A stretch of DNA of 64,000 bases from JAAOIF01 sp965206195 (lineage in GTDB: Bacteria > Pseudomonadota > Gammaproteobacteria > PS1 > Pseudothioglobaceae): the NCBI GenBank assembly GCA_965206195.1, contig CBDBIZ010000011.1, positions 558,001 to 622,000 on the forward strand. Direction: 5' to 3'. Positions 36,442 to 45,428 of this stretch are shown here, one piece after another. How positions within the stretch are numbered: the first letter of the stretch is position 1; the number at the start of each line of letters is the position of its first letter. Below the pieces are notes generated by a model. That model saw nothing but the letters and a program-made list of their open reading frames with translations, was not told the DNA's origin and did not search any database. A program made the position numbers and the translations under genes.

Positions 36442-36981
36442 TTAAGGTGTTTTGATAAGATGCTGTTGTGCATATAATAACGCCTCATAACTCGCACTTA
36501 CAATTGCTCTTGGAGTGATAGTTGCCCCTGTAAAAGCATTAAACACCCCACCATCACGGCGTACTTTCCAATTATTTTGAGTGGGGTTAGATAGTGATAA
36601 GCCGCTAAATTGCTTAATCCAATTAGACTTTCGAGTCTCAATTTTGTCTCCCAAGCCTGGGGTTTCTTTGTGTGTTATGACACGCACACCTAGTAACTTT
36701 TTGTCAATCCTAATCCCGGTTAATAAACGAATATTGCCGTTATAACCTTTGGGATAAGTGTGTTCAATCAAATAGGCAAAAACCTGATTATTTTTCTTGG
36801 CTGGGTAAATCGCCAGATTTTGGTCAAGCCCGTGCAATGCACTCGCAAGGATAAATTTATCCTCAAGAATATTGTTATCATAACCACTCACCAATTCACC
36901 CAAACGTTTAATCAACAACTGCTCTTCGTTGTATTTAATTTTATCCTGAGTGGCATCTTGAATGAGCGCGACAAAAAACAC
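36442..36981 (-). CDS. rnfG: RnfG, FMN-binding subunit of the Rnf complex
   Basis: A subunit of the ion-translocating ferredoxin:NAD+ oxidoreductase. The covalent FMN site FTGATITPRAI is near residue 150, preceded by HKETPGLGDKIE. The first canonical start (GTG 36981) cuts the N-terminal membrane anchor. The frame continues upstream as PILKAGGLLLIFTAISVFF to a stop at 37045-37047 with only ATT/ATC codons (37036-37041) as possible starts, overlapping the stop of the upstream gene. The true protein is probably about 19 residues longer. Confidence 0.88.
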   Translation of the reverse strand: MFFVALIQDATQDKIKYNEEQLLIKRLGELVSGYDNNILEDKFILASALHGLDQNLAIYPAKKNNQVFAYLIEHTYPKGYNGNIRLLTGIRIDKKLLGVRVITHKETPGLGDKIETRKSNWIKQFSGLSLSNPTQNNWKVRRDGGVFNAFTGATITPRAIVSASYEALLYAQQHLIKTP

Positions 36982-37033
36982 GCTAATCGCAGTAAAAATT
37001 AACAGCAGCCCACCAGCTTTTAAAATTGGATGA

Positions 37034-37417
37034 TTAATGATGCTTCAATCCTAAAACAAAAACTTTGACCAATGGCACTGTAACAAGTAACGTGCCTATA
37101 ATGGCAAATTTTTCATAACCCAATAACAAAACGTAGGCAAATAATAATACAACAATAAACATGGGAGAAAATTCATATAATTGCCTATGATTTTTTAGCA
37201 AAATATCTGCAGCTAACGCTTTTGTTACTGCATCATTTTCATAGCTTTGCTGTTGCTTTGCCATAATAATAATATGCTCAGGTGCGCCAAGGGAAATATT
37301 TTGATATTGCTCTAAAATAGCAGGTGGTGGAATTAATCCGCTAACCTGTTGATGAGTAAGTGTTACAGAATTAGGATTTTTGTTTTGTTGCTTAACTATA
37401 TTGGATTTTTTGCTCAT
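37034..37417 (-). CDS. DUF2335-type membrane protein inside the rnf operon
   Basis: 127 residues. The central motif IPPPAILEQYQNISLGAPEH followed by IIIMAKQQQSYE is the DUF2335 signature. Two C-terminal hydrophobic segments follow (FSPMFIVVLLFAYVLLLG and FAIIGTLLVTVPLVKVFV). Function of the family is unknown. It separates rnfD from rnfG, which are adjacent in other rnf operons, and a 198-bp gap follows rnfD. A TATAAT-like box upstream may give it its own promoter. Confidence 0.75.
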   Translation of the reverse strand: MSKKSNIVKQQNKNPNSVTLTHQQVSGLIPPPAILEQYQNISLGAPEHIIIMAKQQQSYENDAVTKALAADILLKNHRQLYEFSPMFIVVLLFAYVLLLGYEKFAIIGTLLVTVPLVKVFVLGLKHH

Positions 37418-37615
37418 GGTCAGTCGTAGATTTTTGCAAATAACCTACAGCACTCCAATGTTTGCAAAGAAATTTTTCAACACTGTTTTTCTGATAGGAT
37501 ACGCCGATGATTGGGTTAAAATCATAAACACTAATAGAAACCGCCCAGCAAGCCAGTTATTTTATTTTCTGTTAGTATGTTCACGTGCATCATTATAACT
37601 AGAATTTAACAATTA

Positions 37616-38566
37616 TTAACTATTTTTGCCAAACACCCTGGGTTGTGTGTAATAATCAATCAGTGGCACAGTGATATTCATCAGTAATACTGCAAAAGCC
37701 ACACCATCAGGATAGCCACCAAATACACGGATAATCACCACCAAAATACCGATTAAAAACCCATAAATAAGCCTGCCTTTTGGCGTGGTACTGGCGGATA
37801 CTGGGTCAGTGGCAATGAAAAATGCACCCAACATCGTCGCGCCCAACATTAAATGGTTTTGAGGGGGCAAATAAAGCAAATCATTGGTCAAAAATAACAA
37901 AAATGAAAGTGCCAATATACCAGCAATAAAGGCGACAGGAATATGCCACATAATAATCCTGCGAGCAATCAAATATAATCCGCCCAATAAAAAACCTAAA
38001 TTAACCCATGCTTGGCTGGCTGAATATACATCAAGCCCACCAATGACACTACCGAGTGCTAATTGAGTTTTAACACTATCCAAAGTCGTAGCACCGCTGA
38101 GCGCGTCAATCGTGCTCAGATTAAAAATAATATCAAAACTTTGAGAAAAACTAATAAACTCACTCGCCCAACTGGTCATTTGTAATGGATAAGAAATCAG
38201 CAAAAACGCATAACCCAACATTGCTGGATTAAACGGATTATTGCCCAGCCCTCCATATAATTGCTTGCCAAAAATAATCGCAAATGCACATCCCAACACA
38301 ACAATCCACCACGGGGCAATACTGGGGATTGAAATCGCTAATAAAATCCCACTCAAAACTGCCGAACCATCACTAATCGAAGGTATTACTGGATGTTTTC
38401 TCATCCACAAAAAAATCGACTCAACGGCAACAACACTTGCCACTGCCAAGCTAATTTGCACAATAATACCCCAGCCAAAAAAGTAATAATGCGCACCAAT
38501 GCCCAGCACTAAGGCATAAATGACTTGGCGCATCATCTGTGAGGTGGAGCTAAATGTTGGTGTCAT
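37616..38566 (-). CDS. rnfD: RnfD, membrane FMN subunit of the Rnf complex
   Basis: An integral membrane subunit with about nine helices in 316 residues. The covalent flavin threonine lies in DALSGATTLDSV near residue 158. GNNPFNPAMLGYAFLLISYP and DPVSASTTPKGRLIYG are conserved stretches. The start overlaps the rnfC stop by 17 bp. Confidence 0.94.
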   Translation of the reverse strand: MTPTFSSTSQMMRQVIYALVLGIGAHYYFFGWGIIVQISLAVASVVAVESIFLWMRKHPVIPSISDGSAVLSGILLAISIPSIAPWWIVVLGCAFAIIFGKQLYGGLGNNPFNPAMLGYAFLLISYPLQMTSWASEFISFSQSFDIIFNLSTIDALSGATTLDSVKTQLALGSVIGGLDVYSASQAWVNLGFLLGGLYLIARRIIMWHIPVAFIAGILALSFLLFLTNDLLYLPPQNHLMLGATMLGAFFIATDPVSASTTPKGRLIYGFLIGILVVIIRVFGGYPDGVAFAVLLMNITVPLIDYYTQPRVFGKNS

Positions 38567-40055
38567 TTTTCTCCTTTTGTGTGTTTTTAACCCGTGCCAT
38601 GGCGGCAGCTATTTTGTCTTTTTGCACTTTATCATTCGCCATTTTTTTCTTCAATTCTACCTTTTTAGCCGCCATCATCTCAACGCGTTCTTGATTGTTG
38701 CGTGCTAGGCGATATTCTCTGTATTTAAAGCGCTCTCTGGCAATATTTGTTCTATATTGCTCTTGCGTTTGCTGGCGCTGTAGTGCCTTCGCAAAGCAAA
38801 AATACTGTGCTAGTGGGATATGGCTAGGGCAAACGTAATCACAACATCGGCATTCAATACAATCAGTTAAATTATAATCCATTGCCTTATCAGTATCCTC
38901 ACTCTTGGCATACCAATACAGTTGCTGCGGCAATAAACCCACTGGGCAAACCTGAGCGCATTGCCCACAACGAATACATTCTTGTGCGCTGGGATTTTTA
39001 ACTGAATTATTGACAAAAATACAATTGGTAATTTTACCAATAGGTACATCAGTACTAGCAACATCAACACCCATCATCATCCCGCCCATACGCACATCAT
39101 GACTGTGATCGTTCGGGCGTGATAACGCCACAATATGCGCAAACGATGCGCCTAGACGCACCTCATAATTATTAGGCATTTCAACTCCAGAACCAGTAAC
39201 AGTAACAATTCTAGAAACCAAAGGTCTGCCATTCACCACCGCATCAAAAATCGCCTTAGTAGTGGCGATATTTTGACAAATCACACCGACATCAATTGCA
39301 AAACCAGCAGCAGGAATTTCAATATCAAGCAAAGTTTTAATCAATAATTTTTCAGCCCCTGAGGTGTATTTAGTAGGGATTTGAATAATACTAATTTGCT
39401 CATTTTGATTATGTGCCAACAGTGTGTTAAACGCCTCTTGTTTATCGTCTTCAAGTGCAATAATTGCGCGCTGCGCACCACAAATATGTAATAAAATTTC
39501 CACGCCACGTAGCACTTGTATAGGGTAATTTTGCATTAACACGTCATCACACATAATGCCAGGTTCGCATTCTGTACCATTAACAATCAGCGTATGACAA
39601 TTTTGAATACTGCTTAGCTTAATATGTGCTGGAAAACCAGCGCCACCAAGTCCAACAATACCTGATTGTTGGATATAATCAATCAAAATTTTTGGCTCGC
39701 TATATAAAAAATCCACGCCGCTGACAGGCGTTATCCATTCATCTTTGCCATCAGATTCAATCGTTATACAACAAGACTCAAGCCCTGATTGATGCGGAAT
39801 AATCTCATCACCAATCGCTGTAACTATGCCCGAAATAGAAGCATGAATTGGCACACAAAAATGATCCTGCGTCTTGGTAAGGATTTGCCCAGTTAATACC
39901 CGCTCGCCCACTTTAACACACGGAGTTGCCGCATCACCAATACGTTGTTGCAAGGACAATACCACTTTTTTTGGTAGGGGTGCTTGGATTAACTTAGCAC
40001 TATCAATAGGATAAGGATTGGAAATTTCAATACCGCCATCAAATGTTTTAAGCAT
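38550..40055 (-). CDS. rnfC: RnfC, iron-sulfur/FMN subunit of the Rnf complex
   Basis: The NADH-interacting subunit, related to complex I NuoF. The ATG at 40055 (MLKTFDGGIEI) is the family start; the frame extension to 40175 runs inside rnfB and is rejected. Present are a glycine-rich NADH site (GLGGAGFPAHIKL) and two 4Fe-4S motifs, CIRCGQCAQVCP and CIECRCCDYVCP. A Lys/Ala-rich coiled tail follows. It is ~501 residues and overlaps rnfB by 8 bp. Confidence 0.94.
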   Translation of the reverse strand: MLKTFDGGIEISNPYPIDSAKLIQAPLPKKVVLSLQQRIGDAATPCVKVGERVLTGQILTKTQDHFCVPIHASISGIVTAIGDEIIPHQSGLESCCITIESDGKDEWITPVSGVDFLYSEPKILIDYIQQSGIVGLGGAGFPAHIKLSSIQNCHTLIVNGTECEPGIMCDDVLMQNYPIQVLRGVEILLHICGAQRAIIALEDDKQEAFNTLLAHNQNEQISIIQIPTKYTSGAEKLLIKTLLDIEIPAAGFAIDVGVICQNIATTKAIFDAVVNGRPLVSRIVTVTGSGVEMPNNYEVRLGASFAHIVALSRPNDHSHDVRMGGMMMGVDVASTDVPIGKITNCIFVNNSVKNPSAQECIRCGQCAQVCPVGLLPQQLYWYAKSEDTDKAMDYNLTDCIECRCCDYVCPSHIPLAQYFCFAKALQRQQTQEQYRTNIARERFKYREYRLARNNQERVEMMAAKKVELKKKMANDKVQKDKIAAAMARVKNTQKEKNDTNI

Positions 40056-40590
40056 GGGCAATCTCACGAATATCAGGCACATAAGTATTGAATGTTGGCT
40101 CAGTTTCTCGTACATAAATACAATCCACTGGGCAAACCGGAATGCACAAATCACAACCTGTGCATTCATCCGCAATCACCGTTGTCATCACTTTAGATGC
40201 CCCAACAAAAGCATCAACAGGGCAGGCTTGTATGCACAAAGTGCAGCCTATGCAAAGTTTCTCATCAATAAATACCACATGGGCTGCCTGTGTTTGCCCG
40301 TGCTCCTCATTAAGTGGCAGTGTTTCCACATCAAGCAATGCAGCTAAGGCGTCCACCCCTTCTTGTCCGCCAGGTGGGCATTGGTTAATTGGTGCTTCAC
40401 CACTGGCAATTGCTTTGGCATATGGACGGCAGCCTGGGTAGTTACATTGCCCGCATTGTGTTTGTGGCAAAATCGCATCAATTTGGTCAACTAACGGATT
40501 GCCGTGCACTTTAAATTTAATTGCCGCATACCCCAATACCAAACCCAAACCAAGCGCCAATGTGGAAAAAATAATAATAGAGTCCAACAT
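40048..40590 (-). CDS. rnfB: RnfB, ferredoxin-type subunit of the Rnf complex
   Basis: 180 residues: an N-terminal membrane helix, a four-cysteine cluster CGQCNYPGC...CPPGG, and two ferredoxin motifs CIGCTLCIQACP and CTGCDLCIPVCP. It takes electrons between ferredoxin and the membrane flavins. It abuts rnfA directly. Confidence 0.95.
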   Translation of the reverse strand: MLDSIIIFSTLALGLGLVLGYAAIKFKVHGNPLVDQIDAILPQTQCGQCNYPGCRPYAKAIASGEAPINQCPPGGQEGVDALAALLDVETLPLNEEHGQTQAAHVVFIDEKLCIGCTLCIQACPVDAFVGASKVMTTVIADECTGCDLCIPVCPVDCIYVRETEPTFNTYVPDIREIAHA

Positions 40591-41187
40591 TTACGCCAGT
40601 CCGATAAAACCCATAAACGCCATTGACATCAGCCCTGCAGTAATCAGTGCAATCGGCGTGCCTTGAAATACTTTTGGCACGTTCGCACTATCAATCCGCT
40701 CGCGAATGCTGGAAAACACCACCAATACAAACGAAAACCCAATCGCTGCACCGAAACCATACACCCCTGAGGCTAAAAAACCATTATCCTGACCGACATT
40801 CAAAAGCGCCACGCCAAGCACCGCACAATTAGTAGTAATCAGCGGTAAAAACATCCCCAAAGACTGATGTAGAACAGGTGAGGTTTTGTTCACCACTAAC
40901 TCAGTAAACCCTACTACCCCAGCGATGGTTACAATAAAAGCAATGGTGCGTAAGTATTGTAAATCAAATGGAATCAAAATATAAGCATTAATAATATAGC
41001 TTGATAAGCTCGCCAATGTCAGCACAAACGTAGTGGCAAAGCCCATACCAATCGCGGTTTCTACTTTTTTAGACACGCCCATGAATGGACACAAACCTAA
41101 AAACTTAACCAGCACAAAATTATTCACCAAAATGGTACTAACTAGAATTAAGACGTATTCATTCAATATCGTCTCCCACTGTGCCAT
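40591..41187 (-). CDS. rnfA: RnfA, membrane subunit of the Rnf complex
   Basis: A membrane protein of ~198 residues with six helices. The motifs LVNNFVLVKFLGLCPFMGVS and ITTNCAVLGVALLN hold the two cysteines that bind an intramembrane cluster in Rnf/Nqr. The ATG at 41187 is preferred to the TTG at 41193. It is first in the operon; a TATAAT sequence at about 41293-41300 (minus strand) could be its -10 box. Confidence 0.95.
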   Translation of the reverse strand: MAQWETILNEYVLILVSTILVNNFVLVKFLGLCPFMGVSKKVETAIGMGFATTFVLTLASLSSYIINAYILIPFDLQYLRTIAFIVTIAGVVGFTELVVNKTSPVLHQSLGMFLPLITTNCAVLGVALLNVGQDNGFLASGVYGFGAAIGFSFVLVVFSSIRERIDSANVPKVFQGTPIALITAGLMSMAFMGFIGLA

Positions 41188-41294
41188 TACCAATTGGACC
41201 TAATTTCTGCACATGGGCAGAAAGTTTGGCATTTTTTAATCGCCTTCGCTGTTGTAAAAATACTAATAACTTGTTAATTAAAATCATAGTACAA

Positions 41295-42029
41295 TTATAC
41301 AACAATCTTTAAAAGACCAAACGAACTAACCAACAATAACGCCCCGCCCATCCAACGTTTAAACACCGCATCGTTTTGAATAATTTTTTCATGAAATCTG
41401 AGTCCAATAATATGTCCAATTGCTGCCACAGGAATTAGGCTTAAAGATAACCTCCAATCAATAAACACGCCAAATACCACAAACGTACTCATTTTAATAC
41501 TCACCAAAATAAACCATAATACAAACAAGGTATTGCGTAATTGCACCTTGCTAACATAGCGCACAAACACTACTACCATTAGCGGCGCACCAGTGAGTGA
41601 TATGCCTGCCACATAGCCACCAAAAATCAATAGTAACTTATCAACCCAGGCTTTATGTGAAGTAATTGTTCGGTTTAAAATCCAAATAATTGCATAAAAA
41701 ATTGTGACTGAATAAATAAACACAATCATCACTTTATCAGGCAGTGAAATAAGCCCAAATACCCCTATCAAAGTAGGTGGAATAATCCAAATAAGCGAGT
41801 GCCTTAGATAAACCCAATCCACTTTTTTCAAAGATTTTTTTAACGTGAGTGAGGTAAAAAACAACAAATGAAGCCCAATAATTGGCAACCAGTACACTGG
41901 CGTAGCGCCCAAAATCAGCATCAATGGCAGACCCAATGCTGCCCCACCAAACCCAAGCCCTGAGCGTACAAACCCCGTCCACAGAAAAATCAGACTAACT
42001 ACAATCAATTCAGTAATTGAAAAACTCAC
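41295..42029 (-). CDS. TauE/SafE-family anion exporter
   Basis: A 244-residue membrane protein with about eight helices. The family motif FVRSGLGFGGAALGLPLMLIL near the N-terminus and GGYVAGISLTGAPLMVVVF in the middle form the two TauE repeats. Members export sulfite, sulfoacetate or related anions, which would suit a sulfur oxidiser, but the substrate is not readable from sequence. Its GTG start overlaps the end of the integrase pseudogene by 4 bp. Confidence 0.85.
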   Translation of the reverse strand: MSFSITELIVVSLIFLWTGFVRSGLGFGGAALGLPLMLILGATPVYWLPIIGLHLLFFTSLTLKKSLKKVDWVYLRHSLIWIIPPTLIGVFGLISLPDKVMIVFIYSVTIFYAIIWILNRTITSHKAWVDKLLLIFGGYVAGISLTGAPLMVVVFVRYVSKVQLRNTLFVLWFILVSIKMSTFVVFGVFIDWRLSLSLIPVAAIGHIIGLRFHEKIIQNDAVFKRWMGGALLLVSSFGLLKIVV

Positions 42030-42893
42030 AATCTATCCAACGGCGACACTGCCTCCTGCCCACCTTGAGGTAAAACATAAGTATAAATCATTGTGGTTTG
42101 CAAATCACTATGTCCAAGCAAGGCTTGAATGGTGCGAATATCCATCCTCGTTTGCAACAGATGCGTGGCAAACGAATGGCGAAAAGTATGAGCCGATACT
42201 TTTTATCGATACCTGTGCACTCGCCCACTGCCGATTGGTCAATATGATGATGCCTATCAACCCCAGTTCTTGGATCAGTTGCAATATTACGACTGGCAAA
42301 TACATACTGACAGCTAAATTCTCTATCAGCATTCGGGTATTTTTTTTGACCAAAGCATTCAGGCAGATAAACACGCCCAAGCCCATTCGCTAAATCTGCA
42401 TCATGCGTCTGCCTTATTTCCCTTATATGCTCTTGCAATAATGGTGTTATTTTTTGTGCCAATGACACTACTTTATCCTTTTTTACCTTTGCCATCACGC
42501 ACCGTGATTTGACCATACTCAAAATCAATGTCTGGTACTTGCAGGCGCACCAACTCAGAAATCCGTAAACCTGCACCATACAAAAACTGCACCATTAGCA
42601 AATTTTTGCCTTTAAATTATGCAAAAATTTTAACTTCTTTATAAAAAAACCAAGGCATTAAAAGCTTGATTTTGTATACTAGCAGCAACATTTTACTCAA
42701 TTGCCAAATCGGTTAAAAACACCTCCACTTTAGCTTCAGCATTTTCAAACCATTTCGGTTTATCTTTCATCTGCGAAAATTTAATGAAACACTTAAACCC
42801 AATCACAATAAGTATTTTTAGTTTTACAAGCATAGCCCATCTTACACATTAATGCTCGTATTCGTTCAATAATGGGTTTTTATCTGTTATCAT
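42026..42893 (-). pseudogene. Decayed integron integrase (intI-like)
   Basis: Fragments in several frames reconstruct an IntI tyrosine recombinase. The N-terminus is PIIERIRALMCKMGYACKTK from an ATG at 42893. VEVFLTDLAIE is then cut by a TAA at 42693-42695. NVAASIQNQAFNAL and FLYGAGLRISELVRLQVPDI follow. An IntI-specific insert (YPNADREF, DPRTGVDRHHHIDQSAV) lies before the shifted C-terminus FRHSFATHLLQTRMDIRTIQ, LLGHSD and TTMIYTYVLPQ. At least three frameshifts and one nonsense codon make it non-functional. The extra domain between patches II and III separates IntI from XerC/D. Confidence 0.85.
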
Positions 42894-43113
42894 TAAACCT
42901 ACATTTAAGTTGTCTATTAAATATTTTTTGCTGTATGAGTTATTGTGAGTTATTGGGTAAAAAATGTATCTTATCTTAGAAAAAGATAAAAATACTGCGT
43001 TTTTTTACATGACTTGAATTTTAATAAGGTAAATACGTCCTTATAATAATGGTTAGGTTTCCATTGTCGCCGCTATGGAAGCCACAATAAAATAAGCGGC
43101 ATACCAAAGGTGA
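42894..43113 (+). other. Region between intI relic and carbonic anhydrase gene, with integron-like core site
   Basis: GTTAGGT at 43052-43058 fits the GTTRRRY core at which cassettes join attI. Just after it TTCCAT...ATGGAA and GCCGCT...AGCGGC form short inverted repeats. An attI relic is expected here but cannot be defined by eye. Confidence 0.35.
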
Positions 43114-43701
43114 ATGAATATGAGTAAAATAGTAGAAGAAGTAACATCAGCAAATGCTGATTATGTAGCTAGCTTTGGAGATAAGGGCAATTTGCCAATG
43201 CCTCCTGGCAGGCAGTTTGCCATTCTGACATGTATGGATGCACGCATGGATCCAGCTAAATATGCAGGTCTTGCTGAAGGCGATGCGCATGTAATTCGTA
43301 ACGCAGGCGGTAGAGCAAGCGATGATGCTATCCGTTCATTAGTAATTTCTTACAAATTACTGGGTACAAAAGAATGGTTTGTCATCCATCATACTGATTG
43401 TGGAATGGAAACTTTCAATAACGAAATTATGGGTAATCTATTGTCGGGTAGCTTAAAAACTGCAAGCGTTGATGCATCGGGATGGCACGACAGCAATGCA
43501 GGTGGTGGTACAACAGATGGTAAATTTATTGAGTGGCTCACCATTAGTGACCAGGGCAAAAGTGTTTTAGCCGATGTTCAACGAATCAGAAACAATTCAA
43601 TGGTTCCAGGCGATATTCCAATATATGGTTATATCTATGACTGCAAATCTGGAAGTCTTATAGAGGTTTCTGCAGCAACAGAAGCAGGCAAAGCAAGCTA
43701 A
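43114..43701 (+). CDS. Beta-carbonic anhydrase, divergent type
   Basis: Interconverts CO2 and bicarbonate. 195 residues with the zinc ligands in LTCMDARMDP (Cys, with the Asp-Arg dyad) and HHTDCGM (His and Cys), plus VIRNAGGRASDDAIRSL. It belongs to the small divergent beta-CA group rather than the Can type encoded at 51366. It is divergent from the intI relic and lies between GTTRRRY-like sites, as a cassette gene would. The C-terminal region is Ala/Lys-rich. Confidence 0.85.
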   Translation: MNMSKIVEEVTSANADYVASFGDKGNLPMPPGRQFAILTCMDARMDPAKYAGLAEGDAHVIRNAGGRASDDAIRSLVISYKLLGTKEWFVIHHTDCGMETFNNEIMGNLLSGSLKTASVDASGWHDSNAGGGTTDGKFIEWLTISDQGKSVLADVQRIRNNSMVPGDIPIYGYIYDCKSGSLIEVSAATEAGKAS

Positions 43702-43702
43702 A

Positions 43703-43785
43703 AAAACCCAACCAACAAAATAGCCGCTACTGGACAAAATACTCGCTAAACTTGTATTTTTCAAGTAAGTTAGGCGTTGGGTTTT
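43703..43785 (+). repeat. Candidate attC-like site after the carbonic anhydrase gene
   Basis: AAAACCCAAC (43703-43712) is a perfect inverted repeat of GTTGGGTTTT (43776-43785). The arms contain RYYYAAC and GTTRRRY cores. GTTAGGC lies immediately inside the right arm, and ACTTG/CAAGT forms a central hairpin. The spacing of about 77 bp falls in the attC range, but the inner L pairing is weak. Confidence 0.4.
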
Positions 43786-43919
43786 AATTGAGTCGGAATC
43801 AGAATCAATAAAGCCTTCAGATGACTCTATAACGCCTGAAAATAAATCGATAAAATTCATAAGATTTATTTTAAAACGAGTTGAAACAGGATAGACGCTA
43901 CTTGCAATCTACTAAAACA

Positions 43920-45428
43920 TTAGTGATTAAAACGCCGATAGCCAATCGCCTCAACCAAATGCGGTTTATTAACCGTATCACTATTGTCTAAATCAGCAAT
44001 GGTTCTGGCAACTTTTAAAATACGGTGATAACCTCTAGCTGATAGGTTGAGTTTATCAATCATGCTAGAGAATAGCAATTGACTATTTTTGTTGAGTGGC
44101 ACAAGTTTTTCTACTTCATCAGCAGCAAGTTTGTCATTAGATTTACCCTGTCTTTTTAATTGGACATCATGGGCTTTAATCACTCTTTTTCTGATGCTAT
44201 CGCTATTTTCAGCATGATTGATATTTTGATTAAGTAACGCTTCTTTTGGTAGCGGTGGCAGCGTTAAAACCATATCAATTCTATCTAGCAGTGGACCTGA
44301 TATTTTGTTTTTGTATCTATCAATCTGGTCTGCTGTACAGTGACATTTGGACGAGCCGTTGCCGTAAAAGCCACAAGGACATGGGTTCATAGCGGCGATA
44401 AGCTGGAAGTTTGCAGGAAAGCATACTTGCTGAGCAGCGCGTGATAGGTGAATGATACCGTTTTCTAAGGGCTGACGTAAGACTTCTAGCACATGACGTG
44501 GAAATTCGGGTAATTCATCTAAAAATAACACTCCTTCATGGGCTAGTGAGATTTCACCAGGCTTAGGATTTGAACCACCGCCAATCAAAGCAACCGCTGA
44601 GGATGAATGATGCACACAACGAAATGGACGCACTTTAATTTGGCTTAAATTTAGGGCTTTGTTGGCAACTGAATAAATGGCAGCACGCGCTAAGGCTTTA
44701 TCAGTACTCAGTGGCGGCATAATTGAAGGTAGACGCTCTGCTAACATGGTTTTGCCTGAGCCAGGCGTGCCAATCAACAATAAATTATGCCCGCCACTAG
44801 CGCAAATTTCTAGCGCACGCTTAGCATGATGTTGTCCTTTAACTTGAGCAAAGTTATTGCCATAACCTGGTTGTGTATCGTTCAGATTAGCCTCTAAATG
44901 ATTTACCTTGTCCACGCCTTGTAAAAATCCACAAACCTTAAGTAAATGTGTACACGGATAAATTATTGCCTTATTAACCAACGAATATTGCTCAGAATTC
45001 AACTGTGGTAAAATAATAAAATGCTTGGCTTCGCTGCCAGCAATGATAGCAGGCAACAAACCATCAGTCGGTCGAAGTGAGCCATCTAAACCCAATTCAC
45101 CATAAAACTCAAATTGCTCAATATTAATGTTTGACTTGATTTGTTCTGATGCCAAAAGCAGACCCAAGGCAATCGGCAAATCATACCTACCCCCGCTCTT
45201 TGGTAAATTGGCAGGGGCAAGACTTACAGTAATGCGTCCTTTAGGAAATTTAAACTGCGAATTCATAATAGCGCTACGCACGCGATCTTTGCTTTCACGT
45301 ACCGCACCCTCAGGCAATCCAACAATAGAAAAACCAGGCAAGCCAGCTGAAATATGTACTTCAATGGTGACTAACGGTGCTTCAAGCCCAGTACTGGCAC
45401 GGGCAAATAGTTTACTGAGTTTACTCAT
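43920..45428 (-). CDS. comM: ComM/YifB-type Mg-chelatase-like AAA+ helicase
   Basis: 502 residues. The N-terminal ChlI domain contains VGLPEGAVRESKDRVRSAI. Walker A is IGTPGSGKTMLAERLP near residue 220, Walker B is GVLFLDELPEF, and a zinc-type motif CPCGFYG...CHC is followed by RISGPLLDRID-like sequence. ComM promotes branch migration in natural transformation. It overlaps tsaD by 4 bp. Confidence 0.94.
   Translation of the reverse strand: MSKLSKLFARASTGLEAPLVTIEVHISAGLPGFSIVGLPEGAVRESKDRVRSAIMNSQFKFPKGRITVSLAPANLPKSGGRYDLPIALGLLLASEQIKSNINIEQFEFYGELGLDGSLRPTDGLLPAIIAGSEAKHFIILPQLNSEQYSLVNKAIIYPCTHLLKVCGFLQGVDKVNHLEANLNDTQPGYGNNFAQVKGQHHAKRALEICASGGHNLLLIGTPGSGKTMLAERLPSIMPPLSTDKALARAAIYSVANKALNLSQIKVRPFRCVHHSSSAVALIGGGSNPKPGEISLAHEGVLFLDELPEFPRHVLEVLRQPLENGIIHLSRAAQQVCFPANFQLIAAMNPCPCGFYGNGSSKCHCTADQIDRYKNKISGPLLDRIDMVLTLPPLPKEALLNQNINHAENSDSIRKRVIKAHDVQLKRQGKSNDKLAADEVEKLVPLNKNSQLLFSSMIDKLNLSARGYHRILKVARTIADLDNSDTVNKPHLVEAIGYRRFNH

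Noticed and set aside
37380..37598. 72-codon plus-strand frame between rnfD and the DUF2335 gene
   Set aside because: No start context, no similarity, low-complexity hydrophobic content; likely a shadow of spacer DNA.
40056..40175. N-terminal extension of rnfC
   Set aside because: It runs entirely inside rnfB in another frame, while the family start MLKTFDGG is at 40055.
41159..41287. 42-codon ATG frame (MILINKLLVFLQQRRRLKN...) overlapping the rnfA start
   Set aside because: No ribosome site, it overlaps the rnfA 5' end by 29 bp, and it lies where the rnf promoter is expected.
42088..42579. 163-codon frame as an intact gene
   Set aside because: Only its middle third is protein-like; it is one frame of the broken integron integrase.
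43597..43860. 87-codon minus-strand frame under the carbonic anhydrase 3' end
   Set aside because: Mostly the antisense of the carbonic anhydrase gene, with no recognisable similarity; its cysteine-rich stretch is antisense of the Ala/Lys codons.
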